DNA of 64,000 nt from Abyssisolibacter fermentans (GTDB lineage Bacteria; Bacillota; Clostridia; Tissierellales; MCWD3): NCBI RefSeq assembly GCF_001559865.1, contig NZ_LOHE01000080.1, positions 62,001 to 126,000 of the forward strand, in the 5' to 3' direction. The notes beneath the pieces are model-generated. The model saw only the letters and a list, made by a program, of their open reading frames with translations, was not told where the DNA came from and made no database searches. Below, piece by piece: positions 8,625-18,001 of this stretch. Both the position numbers and the translations under genes were made by a program. Position 1 is the stretch's first letter, and each line of letters starts with the position of its first letter.

Positions 8625-9557
8625 ATGAGACATATACTTATGGATTGCGATCCGGGGCATGATGATGCTATAGCTATTTTGTTGGCATTGGCTCATAAAG
8701 ATAAATTGAATATTAAAGGCATTACAACTGTTGGTGGAAATCAAATTTTAGATAAAATAACAAATAATGCTTTAAAGCTTCTGAGCTTTGTTGATGAAGA
8801 TATAAAAGTAGCCAAAGGTGCAGAAGGTCCTTTATTAAAAGAACTTAGAACAGGTGAAGAAGCACATGGTGATAGTGGAATGGATGGACCGATATTACCA
8901 GAATCTAAATTTAAGCCTGTAAAAGAAGGTGCAGTTGAGTTTATGGCTAGGATTATAAGGGAGTCAGAAGAACCAATAACATTAGTTCCAACAGCTCCAC
9001 TTACTAATATAGCTTTATTAATTACCGCTTATCCTGAATTAAAAGAAAAGATAGAGTATATTTCATTAATGGGAGGAGCAGGTAGAGGTGGTAATGTAAC
9101 ACCTTGTGCTGAGTTCAATATTTTTGTTGATCCAGAGGCAGCCAAAATAGTTTTTAATTCAGGTATACCTATTGCCATGAGTGGCTTAGATGTTACTGAA
9201 AAAGCTGAAATTTATGATGATGAGATAGCTGAGCTTAAAAAGCGTGGAAAAGTATCTAAAATGGTAGGAGAATTATTAGATTTTTATTCAATTGCAAGTA
9301 AAAAATTTGGATTTGAAGGTAGTGCTCTGCATGATCCATGTGCTGTAGCTTGGCTACTTAAACCAGAATTATTTACAACAAAGGAATGTTATGTAGATAT
9401 TGAAACTAAAGGTGAATTAACTAGCGGAATGACAGTAGTTGATTTTAGAGGTTGGTTAGGAAAAGAGCCAAATACTGAGGTATTAGTTGATGTAAATAGA
9501 GAAGAATTTATAAAGATGTTGTTTGAAGCTTTAGATGTAATGGATAAAAGACAATAA
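8625..9557 (+). CDS. Inosine/uridine-preferring nucleoside hydrolase
   Basis: 310 residues of the IUNH family. The N-terminal calcium- and ribose-binding motif DCDPGHDDAIAIL is intact, with later conserved segments ISLMGGAGRGGN, EFNIFVDPEAA and HDPCAVAWLL supplying the remaining metal and ribose contacts. The enzyme cleaves a ribonucleoside into free base and ribose. Lying 32 bases after the permease genes, it would act on imported nucleosides in the cytoplasm. Base specificity cannot be decided from the motifs. It has a good ribosome binding site (GCGAGGG). Confidence 0.92.
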   Translation: MRHILMDCDPGHDDAIAILLALAHKDKLNIKGITTVGGNQILDKITNNALKLLSFVDEDIKVAKGAEGPLLKELRTGEEAHGDSGMDGPILPESKFKPVKEGAVEFMARIIRESEEPITLVPTAPLTNIALLITAYPELKEKIEYISLMGGAGRGGNVTPCAEFNIFVDPEAAKIVFNSGIPIAMSGLDVTEKAEIYDDEIAELKKRGKVSKMVGELLDFYSIASKKFGFEGSALHDPCAVAWLLKPELFTTKECYVDIETKGELTSGMTVVDFRGWLGKEPNTEVLVDVNREEFIKMLFEALDVMDKRQ

Positions 9558-9575
9558 TATTAATGGAGTGATACT

Positions 9576-10958
9576 ATGAAAGCTTGGGAAATAGCTAGAG
9601 ATATTGTTGCAAACGCAAAAGCAAAACTTGTAATTGAAAGCGATGATGATTGGTGCATGCAGGATGCTCAAAAGCATGATGTAGATAAATTAAAAACAAT
9701 ATGGAAAAGCATAGCGCCTGGCTCACAAGCACCTGCTAGTTTGATTGCTGGTGCAGTTGGGTCAGTGGAGAATTTAGGTAAAGATGTTTCGAAGGCAGAA
9801 GTACTTTTGCCAAAAGGCTTTAAGGCTCTAGAAAAAAATGATATGCAAAGTCTATTTAAAATAACATCAGAGATTTTTTATTTATTAAATAATGCACCTA
9901 AATGTAAGAATGCTGATTATTGGAAATACACTATATATGATAATTGGGATGATTTTGAAAGTAAATGTGAATTTCCCAAATATAAAGATGTTGATATTAA
10001 TAATAATGAAGTTGAAAAGAAAATATTAAATGGTTGGCTAGGACAAATCTGTGGTGGAGCATTTGGGACAGCACTAGAAGGCTATGATAGTAAAACAATC
10101 AAAGAATATTTTGGTGAAGTAAGAGGCTATTTAAAGAAACCTAGCACATATAATGATGATATAACGTATGAACTAGTATTGTTAAAAACTATATTGGAAA
10201 AAGAATCTGATGTTACAGCATTTGATATAGCTAATAACTGGACAGCCATGATACCATTTGGATGGTCAGCAGAAGATATAGCTATGAAAAATTTAATGTT
10301 AGGAGTTTATCCTCCTGAAAGCGGATATATAAATAATCCTTATAGAGAATGGATAGGAGCTCAGATGAGAGGCTGCGTATGCGGTATGGTTTGCCCGGGA
10401 AATCCTTATAAAGCTGCAAAGCTGGCATGGTTGGATGGACAGATATCACATCACAATAATGGTATAATTGGAGAAGTATTTAACGCTGTAATGACAGCTA
10501 TTACTTTTGTAGAAAATGATATTAAAGAAATAGTTAAAATAGCAATAAATATGTTACCTAAAGATAGTCAGTATTATAGTGTGGTTAATTATGCATTAAA
10601 GCAATGTCAAAATAATGATGAATGGGAAGATGTTTTAAGATTATGTGAAAAAGAATTTGAAACATATAATCTTGTTCATGCTTTTCCTAATGCTGCAATT
10701 GAAGTAGTAGCATTGTGGTTTGGTAACGGAGATTTTGATAAAACTATGCATATAGCAGGAATGGCAGGGTTGGATGTTGATTGCAATACAGCACAGATAG
10801 GAAATATTGTAGCGATATTAAGTGATAAATTAAATGAAGAATGGACGAAACCAATTGGTAATGTTTTAAATACTTATGTAAGAGGCATAAGTCAAATAAC
10901 ATTAGATGAGTTAGTTAAAATGACAATACAGGCCTCAGAAAAGTTAAAAGATTTTTAA
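9576..10958 (+). CDS. ADP-ribosylglycohydrolase (DraG/ARH) family protein
   Basis: 460 residues. The C-terminal 310 residues carry the family pattern: LNGWLGQICGGAFGTALEG at the domain entry, an acidic pair in YNDDITYEL and a metal-binding DVDCNTAQIGNI near the end, matching the binuclear magnesium sites of DraG-like hydrolases. The first 145 residues are an additional region I do not recognise. DraG homologues remove ADP-ribose from proteins or cleave N- or O-glycosidic bonds of ADP-ribose derivatives and nucleosides. As last gene of a nucleoside import operon, a role in breaking down an imported or derived nucleoside is more likely here than protein de-modification; this is inference from context. 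Confidence 0.82.
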   Translation: MKAWEIARDIVANAKAKLVIESDDDWCMQDAQKHDVDKLKTIWKSIAPGSQAPASLIAGAVGSVENLGKDVSKAEVLLPKGFKALEKNDMQSLFKITSEIFYLLNNAPKCKNADYWKYTIYDNWDDFESKCEFPKYKDVDINNNEVEKKILNGWLGQICGGAFGTALEGYDSKTIKEYFGEVRGYLKKPSTYNDDITYELVLLKTILEKESDVTAFDIANNWTAMIPFGWSAEDIAMKNLMLGVYPPESGYINNPYREWIGAQMRGCVCGMVCPGNPYKAAKLAWLDGQISHHNNGIIGEVFNAVMTAITFVENDIKEIVKIAINMLPKDSQYYSVVNYALKQCQNNDEWEDVLRLCEKEFETYNLVHAFPNAAIEVVALWFGNGDFDKTMHIAGMAGLDVDCNTAQIGNIVAILSDKLNEEWTKPIGNVLNTYVRGISQITLDELVKMTIQASEKLKDF

Positions 10959-10975
10959 AGGAAGCATCTAAAAGG

Positions 10976-11017
10976 AGTTATCTCAAAATTGAATCCATTT
11001 TGAGATAACTTTTTTTA
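10976..11017 (+). terminator. Strong terminator of the nucleoside import operon
   Basis: A perfect stem AGTTATCTCAAAAT / ATTTTGAGATAACT with a short loop, followed by seven T residues. It separates the transporter/hydrolase operon from the deoB-pdp group. Confidence 0.9.
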
Positions 11018-11037
11018 ATAATCATACTTCTCCTATG

Positions 11038-11116
11038 AGAGTTTGAAAAAAATAGCTTCTTAAAAGTCACCTACAAAGAAACCTCAGATTGAGCCTTAGT
11101 TAGTTTATTGGTTGAA
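11038..11116. repeat. Decayed right end of a family C element
   Basis: The run TTCTTAAAAGTCACC, then CAAAGAAACCTCAGATT and TTAGTTAGTTTATTGGTTG follows the right-hand part of the element at 20489-20775 with many substitutions. The rest of the gap to 11348 is AT-rich with a possible -10 TATAAT at 11292-11297; no further gene was found. Confidence 0.45.
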
Positions 11117-11348
11117 AAAGTTATTAGAGTAGTTATTTATGGATAGATTAGGATAGAATGCCATTAAGATATTTGTATGAGTAACCATTGTTACGTAAAC
11201 CACTTTTGTATTTGTTTGAGGTTTATAAATCAGTAGTTTACAAATAATAATAAACAAATATGCTTGAAATATAGATAATTATAGAATAACATATAATCAC
11301 AGATAAAAAATGCTCAAAACTTAATATGAAAGTTTAGGAGGGTTTTAT

Positions 11349-12149
11349 ATGAAAGTATATATTAGTGCAGATATTGAGGGTATTACAGGCATTAATCATT
11401 GGGATGAAACTTCAAAAGGGAAGCTTGGATATGTTTATTTTGCGGATCAGATGACTGCTGAAGTAAACGCAGCTTGTAAAGGTGCATTAAATGCAGGTGC
11501 TGATGAAATAATAATAAAAGATGCTCATGAAAGTGGAAGAAACATAGATATAAGTAAGTTACCTGAAAAAGTTAAAATCATCAGAGGATGGAGTGGGCAT
11601 CCGTTTAGTATGGTTCAAGAGCTGGATAGGACTTTTGATGCAGCTATTTTTATTGGATATCATTCATATGCAGGTTCCGATGGAAATCCATTATCTCATA
11701 CTATGCATGTTACTAAAATTGATAGTATTAAAATAAATGATATTTACGCGAGTGAATTTTTACTACATATGTATACAGCTGCTTATGTCGGTGTTCCAGT
11801 AGTGTTTGTGAGTGGTGATAAAAAGCTTGGTGAACATATAAAAGATATAAATAATGAAATTGGGTTTAAAGGTGTTATAGAAGGGATAGGTAATTCAGTT
11901 CTTTCAATTCACCCCAATATTGCATTGAGGGATATAACAACAGGAGTGGAAACCGCTCTTAAAAGAGATTATAGTTTATGCAAGATAAATTTGCCAAGAA
12001 AATTTGAAGTAAAAATTAAATTTAGTAATCATTATGATGCATACAAAGCATCTTTTTATCCTAATATGGTTAAGCTTTCAGAAAGAGAAGTTCTTTTTGA
12101 AACAGATGACTATTTTGAAGTTATGAGGATGATGTTGTTTGTGATTTAA
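11349..12149 (+). CDS. M55-family D-aminopeptidase
   Basis: 266 residues of the DppA/M55 metallopeptidase family. The N-terminus KVYISADIEGITG contains the conserved Asp and Glu zinc ligands, and DAHESGRN, GYHSYAG and HTMH supply further ligands. DppA of Bacillus is a decameric enzyme that removes N-terminal D-amino acids from D-Ala-containing dipeptides, i.e. a cell-wall peptide salvage function. Clear ribosome binding site TAGGAGGG. It heads a group with deoB and pyrimidine-nucleoside phosphorylase, without an obvious biochemical link; it may simply share the transcript. Confidence 0.88.
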   Translation: MKVYISADIEGITGINHWDETSKGKLGYVYFADQMTAEVNAACKGALNAGADEIIIKDAHESGRNIDISKLPEKVKIIRGWSGHPFSMVQELDRTFDAAIFIGYHSYAGSDGNPLSHTMHVTKIDSIKINDIYASEFLLHMYTAAYVGVPVVFVSGDKKLGEHIKDINNEIGFKGVIEGIGNSVLSIHPNIALRDITTGVETALKRDYSLCKINLPRKFEVKIKFSNHYDAYKASFYPNMVKLSEREVLFETDDYFEVMRMMLFVI

Positions 12150-12176
12150 GTTTTTTGCACACGAGGGGGAAAAAAT

Positions 12177-13349
12177 ATGATAAATAGAGTAATATGGATT
12201 ATATTAGATAGTGTTGGTATTGGAGCATTACCTGATGCTGAAGAATATGGAGATTGTGGTAGTAATACATTAGGAAACATATCTGAAAAGCTAGGAGGAC
12301 TTAAGCTTTGTAATATGCAAAAGCTTGGTTTAGGAAATATAGACGGTATTAAAGGTGTAGAACCTACAGATAATCCTATTGGATGTTATGGTAAATTTAT
12401 GGAGAAATCTAAAGGCAAGGATACAACAACTGGACATTGGGAAATGTGTGGAATATGTATGGATAGAGCATTTCCAACGTATCCAAAAGGATTCCCTAAC
12501 GATTTAATTGAGAAATTCGAGAAATTAATAGGAACTAAAATATTAGGTAATAAACCTGCTTCAGGAACAGCTATTATAGAGGAGTTAGGAGAAGAGCATA
12601 TTAAAACAGGATATCCAATAGTTTATACTTCTGCTGATAGTGTATTTCAAATTGCTGCTCATGAGGATGTTATATCTGTTGAAAGGCTATATGAAATATG
12701 TCAAATGGCAAGAGATATTTTAATAGATGAACATGCTGTTGCTAGGGTAATAGCTAGACCATTTATTGGGCAGGAAGGTAATTTTACTAGAACAGCCAAT
12801 AGAAGAGATTTTTCGCTCAAACCATTTCATAGAATACTATTAGATGAGCTTAAAGACAATAATTATGACGTTAAAGCTGTTGGTAAAATAGAAGATATAT
12901 TTTTAGGTCAAGGGATAACAGATGCTGTTCATACTAAGTCAAATATGGATGGTGTTGATAAGACTATTGAATATATTAAAAAAGATAGTAATGGTTTAAT
13001 ATTTACCAATCTGGTTGATTTTGATATGAAATGGGGACATAGAAATGATGTAGAGGGTTATGGTAAAGGATTAGAGGAATTTGATGTAAGATTGAAAGAA
13101 ATTATTAATTGCATGAAAGATGATGATATATTATTTATTAATGCTGATCATGGTTGTGATCCAACATTTCCTGGTACAGATCATACAAGAGAACATATAC
13201 CTTTCATAGCTTATGGTAAGAATTTAAAGAAAAATATCAACCTTGGTACTAGAGCTACATTTGCAGATATTGGTCAAACTATTGCAGACATCTTTAATGT
13301 AGATAGTATTAAGAATGGAGAGAGTTTTTTAAAACAAATAAAAGGTTAA
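12177..13349 (+). CDS. deoB: Phosphopentomutase
   Basis: 390 residues, the usual length for DeoB of the alkaline phosphatase superfamily. The metal and nucleophile motifs are present: [13 protein letters not shown] at the N-terminus, the catalytic threonine region [25 protein letters not shown], and [10 protein letters not shown] with DHTREHIPF at the C-terminus. It interconverts ribose-1- and ribose-5-phosphate and the deoxy forms, feeding nucleoside-derived pentose into central metabolism. It lies 9-18 bases upstream of the nucleoside phosphorylase gene whose product it uses. Confidence 0.96.
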   Translation: MINRVIWIILDSVGIGALPDAEEYGDCGSNTLGNISEKLGGLKLCNMQKLGLGNIDGIKGVEPTDNPIGCYGKFMEKSKGKDTTTGHWEMCGICMDRAFPTYPKGFPNDLIEKFEKLIGTKILGNKPASGTAIIEELGEEHIKTGYPIVYTSADSVFQIAAHEDVISVERLYEICQMARDILIDEHAVARVIARPFIGQEGNFTRTANRRDFSLKPFHRILLDELKDNNYDVKAVGKIEDIFLGQGITDAVHTKSNMDGVDKTIEYIKKDSNGLIFTNLVDFDMKWGHRNDVEGYGKGLEEFDVRLKEIINCMKDDDILFINADHGCDPTFPGTDHTREHIPFIAYGKNLKKNINLGTRATFADIGQTIADIFNVDSIKNGESFLKQIKG

Positions 13350-13367
13350 TAATTAGAGGTGAGTATC

Positions 13368-14693
13368 ATGAGAATGTATGATATTATAATGAAAAAAAGA
13401 AACGGTTTGCAGCTCTCAAAAGATGAAATTAATTATTTCATCAATGAATATACAAAAGGAAATATTCCTGATTATCAAGTATCTGCCTTGATGATGGCTA
13501 TATATTTTCAAAAGATGAACAAAAGAGAAACCTCAGATTTGACTAGTGCTATGGTAAATAGTGGTGAAGTAATCAACTTATCTTCAATAGATGGAATAAA
13601 AGTTGATAAACACAGCACAGGAGGGGTTGGAGATACTGTAACAATGATTGTTGCACCGATTGTTGCAGCATTAGGTGTACCTGTAGCAAAAATGTCAGGT
13701 AGAGGTTTAGGACATACTGGTGGTACTATAGATAAACTGGAGTCTTTTGATGGATTTTCTGTAGATATGTCAATTGAGAATTTTATAAATAATGTAAATA
13801 CTATAGGAATTGCAGTTGGAGGACAAACAGCTAATTTAGCACCCGCAGATAAGAAACTATATGCTCTTAGAGATGTAACTGCTACTGTTGATAATTTATC
13901 GTTGATAGCTAGCAGTATAATGAGTAAAAAAATTGCATCTGGAGCAGATGCTATAGTACTAGATGTAAAGTCAGGTAGTGGAGCATTTATGAAAGATGAT
14001 GAAAGTGCATTTGAATTAGGTAAAGCTATGGTTGATATAGGAAGTGCTTTAGGAAGAAATACTATAGCTGTAATATCTGATATGGATCAACCATTAGGTA
14101 ATGCTGTAGGCAATATTTTAGAAGTAAAAGAAGCTATTGATACATTGAAGGGAAGTGGACCTGAAGATTTAACAAAATTATGTATAACTTTAGGTACATA
14201 TATGCTGTTGCTTGGTGGTGTTGCAAATGATACTGAAGCTGCAAGAAACATGATTGAGCAAACTATTGAAACAGGTGCTGGTTTAAGAAAGCTTAGAGAA
14301 TTTATTAAAGCACAAGGTGGAGATACAAAGTATATAGATGATTTAGATGCTTTTGAACAAGCAAAATATATATACAAAGTTAAAGCAAAGGATAAAGGTT
14401 ATGTTAATCATATCAAAGCTGATGATATAGGCAGAGCGGCATTAATTTTAGGTGCAGGTAGAGAGACAAAAGAATCTCAAATAGATTTAACAGTAGGAAT
14501 ATATTTAAACAAAAAAGTAGGAGCAGAAGTTGAAAAAGGCGAAATAATAGCAATCATACATGCAAATGATATGGATAAAGCAAGAGAAGCAGAAAGAATG
14601 ATACTAGATGCATACAAAATATCAAATGACAAAGTTAAGCCAAATAAGCTTATAAAGGGAATTGTAACAAAAAACAAAATAATAAGATATTAA
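13368..14693 (+). CDS. pdp: Pyrimidine-nucleoside phosphorylase
   Basis: 441 residues from ATG 13368. A GTG at 13359 in the same frame lies inside the ribosome binding site AGAGGTG, so the ATG, giving [13 protein letters not shown], fits better and matches the family N-terminus. The signature around [14 protein letters not shown] (phosphate and sugar site) and [19 protein letters not shown] are intact. It splits uridine, thymidine and deoxyuridine with phosphate into base and pentose-1-phosphate, which DeoB, encoded just upstream, isomerises. Confidence 0.95.
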   Translation: MRMYDIIMKKRNGLQLSKDEINYFINEYTKGNIPDYQVSALMMAIYFQKMNKRETSDLTSAMVNSGEVINLSSIDGIKVDKHSTGGVGDTVTMIVAPIVAALGVPVAKMSGRGLGHTGGTIDKLESFDGFSVDMSIENFINNVNTIGIAVGGQTANLAPADKKLYALRDVTATVDNLSLIASSIMSKKIASGADAIVLDVKSGSGAFMKDDESAFELGKAMVDIGSALGRNTIAVISDMDQPLGNAVGNILEVKEAIDTLKGSGPEDLTKLCITLGTYMLLLGGVANDTEAARNMIEQTIETGAGLRKLREFIKAQGGDTKYIDDLDAFEQAKYIYKVKAKDKGYVNHIKADDIGRAALILGAGRETKESQIDLTVGIYLNKKVGAEVEKGEIIAIIHANDMDKAREAERMILDAYKISNDKVKPNKLIKGIVTKNKIIRY

Positions 14694-14722
14694 AAAAATT
14701 AGGTTGAATAACCTAATTTTTT
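14694..14722 (+). terminator. Terminator after pdp
   Basis: The stem AAAAATTAGGTT / AACCTAATTTTT with loop GAAT begins right after the stop codon and ends in a T run. Confidence 0.85.
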
Positions 14723-14878
14723 AGTAGGTAAAAAAAACTACATATTATCGAATGTAAAGGTCTATCAATATCTATAAATCGTACTACTGTGATAATTAAA
14801 AAATTATACTTTTAAAGTTAAAAGTGTTATTTGCTCGTCTCAATAAATTATAGAAACTATTTATGATTGCATAATTTC

Positions 14879-14893
14879 TGAAAACGGTTTTGA
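14879..14893. promoter_or_regulatory. Possible catabolite (cre-like) operator
   Basis: TGAAAACGGTTTTGA is palindromic around CG and fits most of the CcpA cre consensus, but misses its final CA. It lies 150 bases upstream of the small peptide gene. The rest of 14723-15038 is AT-rich; TATAAT appears near 14983. Confidence 0.25.
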
Positions 14894-15038
14894 AATTTGT
14901 GAAAATTAATTAAAATAGAAACGATAATATAAAAAAATTACAAATAATAAAAAAAATAACACATATAACAAACAATTCATGATATAATAATTAAAATAAG
15001 TTTTTTTATTAAAAATAAATATGAAAGGTAGTGATTAA

Positions 15039-15164
15039 ATGAGGAAGTTAACTAAAAAAGTAGTAACTACTAATGTCATTGGTAGAGGAACAAATGGTTG
15101 CTTATGTGTTTGTTGTTCATATGAGGATTTTAACCATACTTATTATATTCCAAATTATGCTTAA
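15039..15164 (+). CDS. 41-residue cysteine-rich small peptide
   Basis: ATG 15039 to TAA 15164, preceded by the ribosome binding site GAAAGGTAGTG at good spacing. The N-terminal half is basic (MRKLTKKVVTTNV), a short glycine-rich hinge follows (GRGTNG), and the C-terminal half holds a tight cysteine cluster CLCVCC then an aromatic tail ending YYIPNYA. The layout, basic leader then Cys cluster, resembles a small modified-peptide or bacteriocin precursor, or a small metal-binding peptide. No modification enzyme, protease or exporter lies next to it, and I do not recognise the family. It stands alone between the pdp terminator and the lysine riboswitch promoter. Confidence 0.6.
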   Translation: MRKLTKKVVTTNVIGRGTNGCLCVCCSYEDFNHTYYIPNYA

Positions 15165-15225
15165 AGTTATTTGTAGTTAATCAGTTTCTTTATTTTAGAT
15201 TATTCAAAATATTTAATAAAATCTA

Positions 15226-15254
15226 TTGACAATATATTATTATACTGTTATAGT
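15226..15254 (+). promoter_or_regulatory. Promoter of the lysine riboswitch transcript
   Basis: -35 TTGACA (15226-15231), 17-bp spacer, -10 TATAGT (15249-15254). The start of transcription would be near 15261, just before the riboswitch. Confidence 0.75.
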
Positions 15255-15274
15255 GTATTAAACGAATTAAATAG

Positions 15275-15445
15275 TAATGTGTTACAGAGGCCGCAGGAGT
15301 CATTAGTATTGCTTTAAGCAAGAAAGGGGTTACTGCCGAAACGTACAAGATGTTTGGTATTTTGTATGTTGGGACTATGTTGAATAAATATGGTACTGTC
15401 TATTGAGAATCACCCAGTTTTCTATAGGAGTGCTGTTTCACATTA
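15275..15445 (+). ncRNA. Lysine riboswitch (L box)
   Basis: The closing helix P1 is TAATGTG / CACATTA. In between, the conserved L-box blocks appear in order: AGAGGCCGCAGGAG, AAGGGGTTACTGCCGAAACG, GTTGGGACTATGTTG, TACTGTC and GGAGTGCT. Lysine binding should favour the terminator at 15476-15510 and shut off aspartokinase. The riboswitch lies 5' of lysC, and the following asd, dapA, dapB and dapH genes belong to the same pathway, so the whole cluster may be under its control. Confidence 0.93.
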
Positions 15446-15475
15446 GGGTAAGAGAATAGGTTATTTGTGTATGCA

Positions 15476-15510
15476 AAAGTCTTGAGTTCTTTTACTCGAG
15501 GCTTTTTTCT
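15476..15510 (+). terminator. Riboswitch-controlled terminator
   Basis: The stem AAAGTCTTGAGT / ACTCGAGGCTTT (with G-T pairs) is followed by a T run. It sits 30 bases after the lysine aptamer and 160 bases before lysC, as expected for an expression platform. Confidence 0.88.
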
Positions 15511-15671
15511 TTTACTTTAAAGAAAATAAAAGTTAGCTTTTAGTTATTATAATGTGAAAAGTATAAATGAGTGATGAAATATATAACGAGTATTTTGGTA
15601 TATGTGATAAATAACATACAGGTCATAATGTAACGATTTAAATCACTAAAGATAACGAAAGCGGTGATGAT

Positions 15672-16874
15672 ATGGAAAGGGTAGTAATGAAGTATGGAGG
15701 AACATCAGTTGGTACCATTGAGAAAATTAAAGCTGTAGCTAGGAGAGTTATTAAACAAAAAAAACAAGGAAAAAATGTTGTAGTAGTTGTATCAGCTATG
15801 GGTAAAACTACAGATAAATTAATAAAAATGGCTAAACAAATCTCAAATGTACCTAATTCTAGAGAAATGGATGTGTTAATTTCAACTGGTGAACAGCAGT
15901 CAATAGCACTTTTATCAATGGCAATCGAAGAAGAAGGATATAAGGCTATATCGCTTACGGGATTTCAAGCTGATATAAAAACAAAGGGAGCTCATACTAA
16001 AAATGTGATAACTGAGATAAACACACAAAAACTTGAAAAGTACTTAGATCAAGATTATGTAGTTGTTGTTGCTGGATTTCAAGGAATAAATGAAAGTGGT
16101 GAAATTACTACGCTTGGTAGAGGTGGCTCAGATACTACGGCAGTTGCATTAGCAGCAATGTTAAAATGTTCTTGTGAGATTTATACAGATGTAGATGGTA
16201 TATATACTGTTGACCCAAGAGTGTATCAGAAAGCTAAAAAGTTAGAAACAATATCTTACGAAGAAATGATGGAGATGTCCAGTTTAGGAGCTGGAGTTTT
16301 AGAAACAAGAGCTGTACAGTTAGGTAAAAATTATAATGTTCCAATAATGGTTGCCTTTAATACAGGAGAAATAGCAGGAACTTATATAAGGGAGTTGGAT
16401 AATATGGAAGAGAAAGGAGTAACAGGTTTATCAGTTTGCGAAGGTATTTTAATGATTACAGTTGATAATATATACTACAAGCCACAAAATATATCTAGAT
16501 TGTTTGAAATACTTGCAGAAAATCATATTAATATAGACATGATAAGTCAAACAGCACCAAAGAAAGGGATGGTTAGTGTATCATTTACATGTAATGCAGA
16601 TGATAGGTTTAATGTAGAAAAAGTATTAACCACATATAGTGCTAATATGAATGATGTTGAATATACTATAGATGAAGATCTTATTAAGATTTCTTTAGTA
16701 GGTGTTGGTATGATGAATCAATCAGGTGTAGCAGCTAATATTTTTAAAGCTTTTTCCGAAAATAATATTGAGTTTAAGCAAGTAACAACATCAGAAATAA
16801 GTGTTTCTTATGCATTAAATAAAAGTGATATGCTTAGAGCAGTAAACAGCTTAGCAAGAGCATTTAATTTATAG
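15672..16874 (+). CDS. lysC: Aspartate kinase
   Basis: 400 residues. Catalyses ATP-dependent phosphorylation of aspartate, the first step to lysine, threonine and methionine. The N-terminus VMKYGGTSVGT is the amino-acid-kinase signature, with STGEQQS and TLGRGGSDTTAVALA following. Two ACT domains occupy about residues 260-400 and normally bind the feedback amino acid. Placed after the lysine riboswitch, this is presumably the lysine-responsive isozyme. The start ATG follows AAAGCGGTGATG. Confidence 0.95.
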   Translation: MERVVMKYGGTSVGTIEKIKAVARRVIKQKKQGKNVVVVVSAMGKTTDKLIKMAKQISNVPNSREMDVLISTGEQQSIALLSMAIEEEGYKAISLTGFQADIKTKGAHTKNVITEINTQKLEKYLDQDYVVVVAGFQGINESGEITTLGRGGSDTTAVALAAMLKCSCEIYTDVDGIYTVDPRVYQKAKKLETISYEEMMEMSSLGAGVLETRAVQLGKNYNVPIMVAFNTGEIAGTYIRELDNMEEKGVTGLSVCEGILMITVDNIYYKPQNISRLFEILAENHINIDMISQTAPKKGMVSVSFTCNADDRFNVEKVLTTYSANMNDVEYTIDEDLIKISLVGVGMMNQSGVAANIFKAFSENNIEFKQVTTSEISVSYALNKSDMLRAVNSLARAFNL

Positions 16875-16876
16875 AA

Positions 16877-16930
16877 GTAACACGGTAAAGGAAAAAATCA
16901 TTATTAATTCAAGGAAATTTACCCCGTTAC
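16877..16930 (+). other. Imperfect hairpin in the lysC-asd gap
   Basis: GTAACACGGTAAA and TTTACCCCGTTAC form an inverted repeat with two mismatches around a 28-base AT-rich loop. There is no T run after it. It could be an RNA processing or stabilising stem, or a decayed mobile-element end. Confidence 0.4.
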
Positions 16931-16992
16931 ACATAAATAGATGTTATTATTATATATTATAGATTTAAGTTGAATATATGGAGGTTGTTAAA

Positions 16993-17985
16993 ATGAAAAA
17001 AGCAAATATTGCAATAGTTGGCGCTACAGGAATGGTTGGAAGAACTTTTATTAAAGTTTTAGAAGAAAGAGATTTTCCAGTTAATAATATATACTTTTTC
17101 GCTTCAGCAAAGTCAAAAGGCAGCAAGATAATGTTTAACGGTGAAGAGTATACAGTTGAGGAGCTTACAACAGAATCCTTTGATAGAGATATTGATATAG
17201 CTTTGTTCTCAGCTGGGGGAGATATAAGTAAAAAATTTGCTCCTATAGCTAAAGAAAAAGGTGTTACAGTTGTAGATAATAGTAGTGCATGGCGTATGGA
17301 TAATGATGTACCTTTAGTAGTACCTGAGGTTAATCCTCAAGATATAGAATGGAACGAAGGTATAATAGCCAATCCTAACTGTTCAACTATACAATGTATG
17401 TTACCTTTAAAAGTTTTAAAAGAAAAATACGGAATTAAAAGAGTTGTATTTTCAACTTATCAAGCAGTTTCAGGTTCAGGTGTTGGAGGAATAAAAGATT
17501 TAGAAAATGGAATAGAGGGTGGTCAAAATGTTAAATATCCTCATCAAATAGCATACAATTGTCTTCCACATATAGATGTATTTTTAGATAATGGCTATAC
17601 AAAAGAAGAAATGAAAATGATAAATGAAACAAGAAAAATACTTAATGATGATAGTATTAAAATAACAGCTACAGCAGTAAGAGTTCCTGTTAAATACGGT
17701 CATTGTGTTTCTGTAAATGTGGAGCTTGAAAAAGATTTTAATATTGAAGATGTATTTGAAATTTATAGAAACACAGATGGAATTATATTGCAGGACGATT
17801 TAAGTAATGATGTATATCCAATGCCAATTAATGCTGAAGGAAATGACGAAGTATATGTAGGTAGAATAAGAAGAGATTTTAGTATTGATAATGGACTTAA
17901 TATATGGGTATGTGCAGATAATATTAGAAAAGGAGCAGCAACTAATACTGTTCAAATTGCAGAGCTTTTGGTGAATAAACTTTAG
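16993..17985 (+). CDS. asd: Aspartate-semialdehyde dehydrogenase
   Basis: 330 residues from ATG 16993; an in-frame ATG at 16978 overlaps the ribosome binding site GGAGGTTG and would add five residues of no homology. NADP-binding GATGMVGRTF at the N-terminus, catalytic cysteine in NPNCSTIQ and the HCVSVNVE region are all present. It reduces aspartyl phosphate to the semialdehyde, the substrate shared by dapA, whose gene follows within 20 bases. Confidence 0.96.
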   Translation: MKKANIAIVGATGMVGRTFIKVLEERDFPVNNIYFFASAKSKGSKIMFNGEEYTVEELTTESFDRDIDIALFSAGGDISKKFAPIAKEKGVTVVDNSSAWRMDNDVPLVVPEVNPQDIEWNEGIIANPNCSTIQCMLPLKVLKEKYGIKRVVFSTYQAVSGSGVGGIKDLENGIEGGQNVKYPHQIAYNCLPHIDVFLDNGYTKEEMKMINETRKILNDDSIKITATAVRVPVKYGHCVSVNVELEKDFNIEDVFEIYRNTDGIILQDDLSNDVYPMPINAEGNDEVYVGRIRRDFSIDNGLNIWVCADNIRKGAATNTVQIAELLVNKL

Positions 17986-18001
17986 ATGAGGAGTGATTAT
18001 T

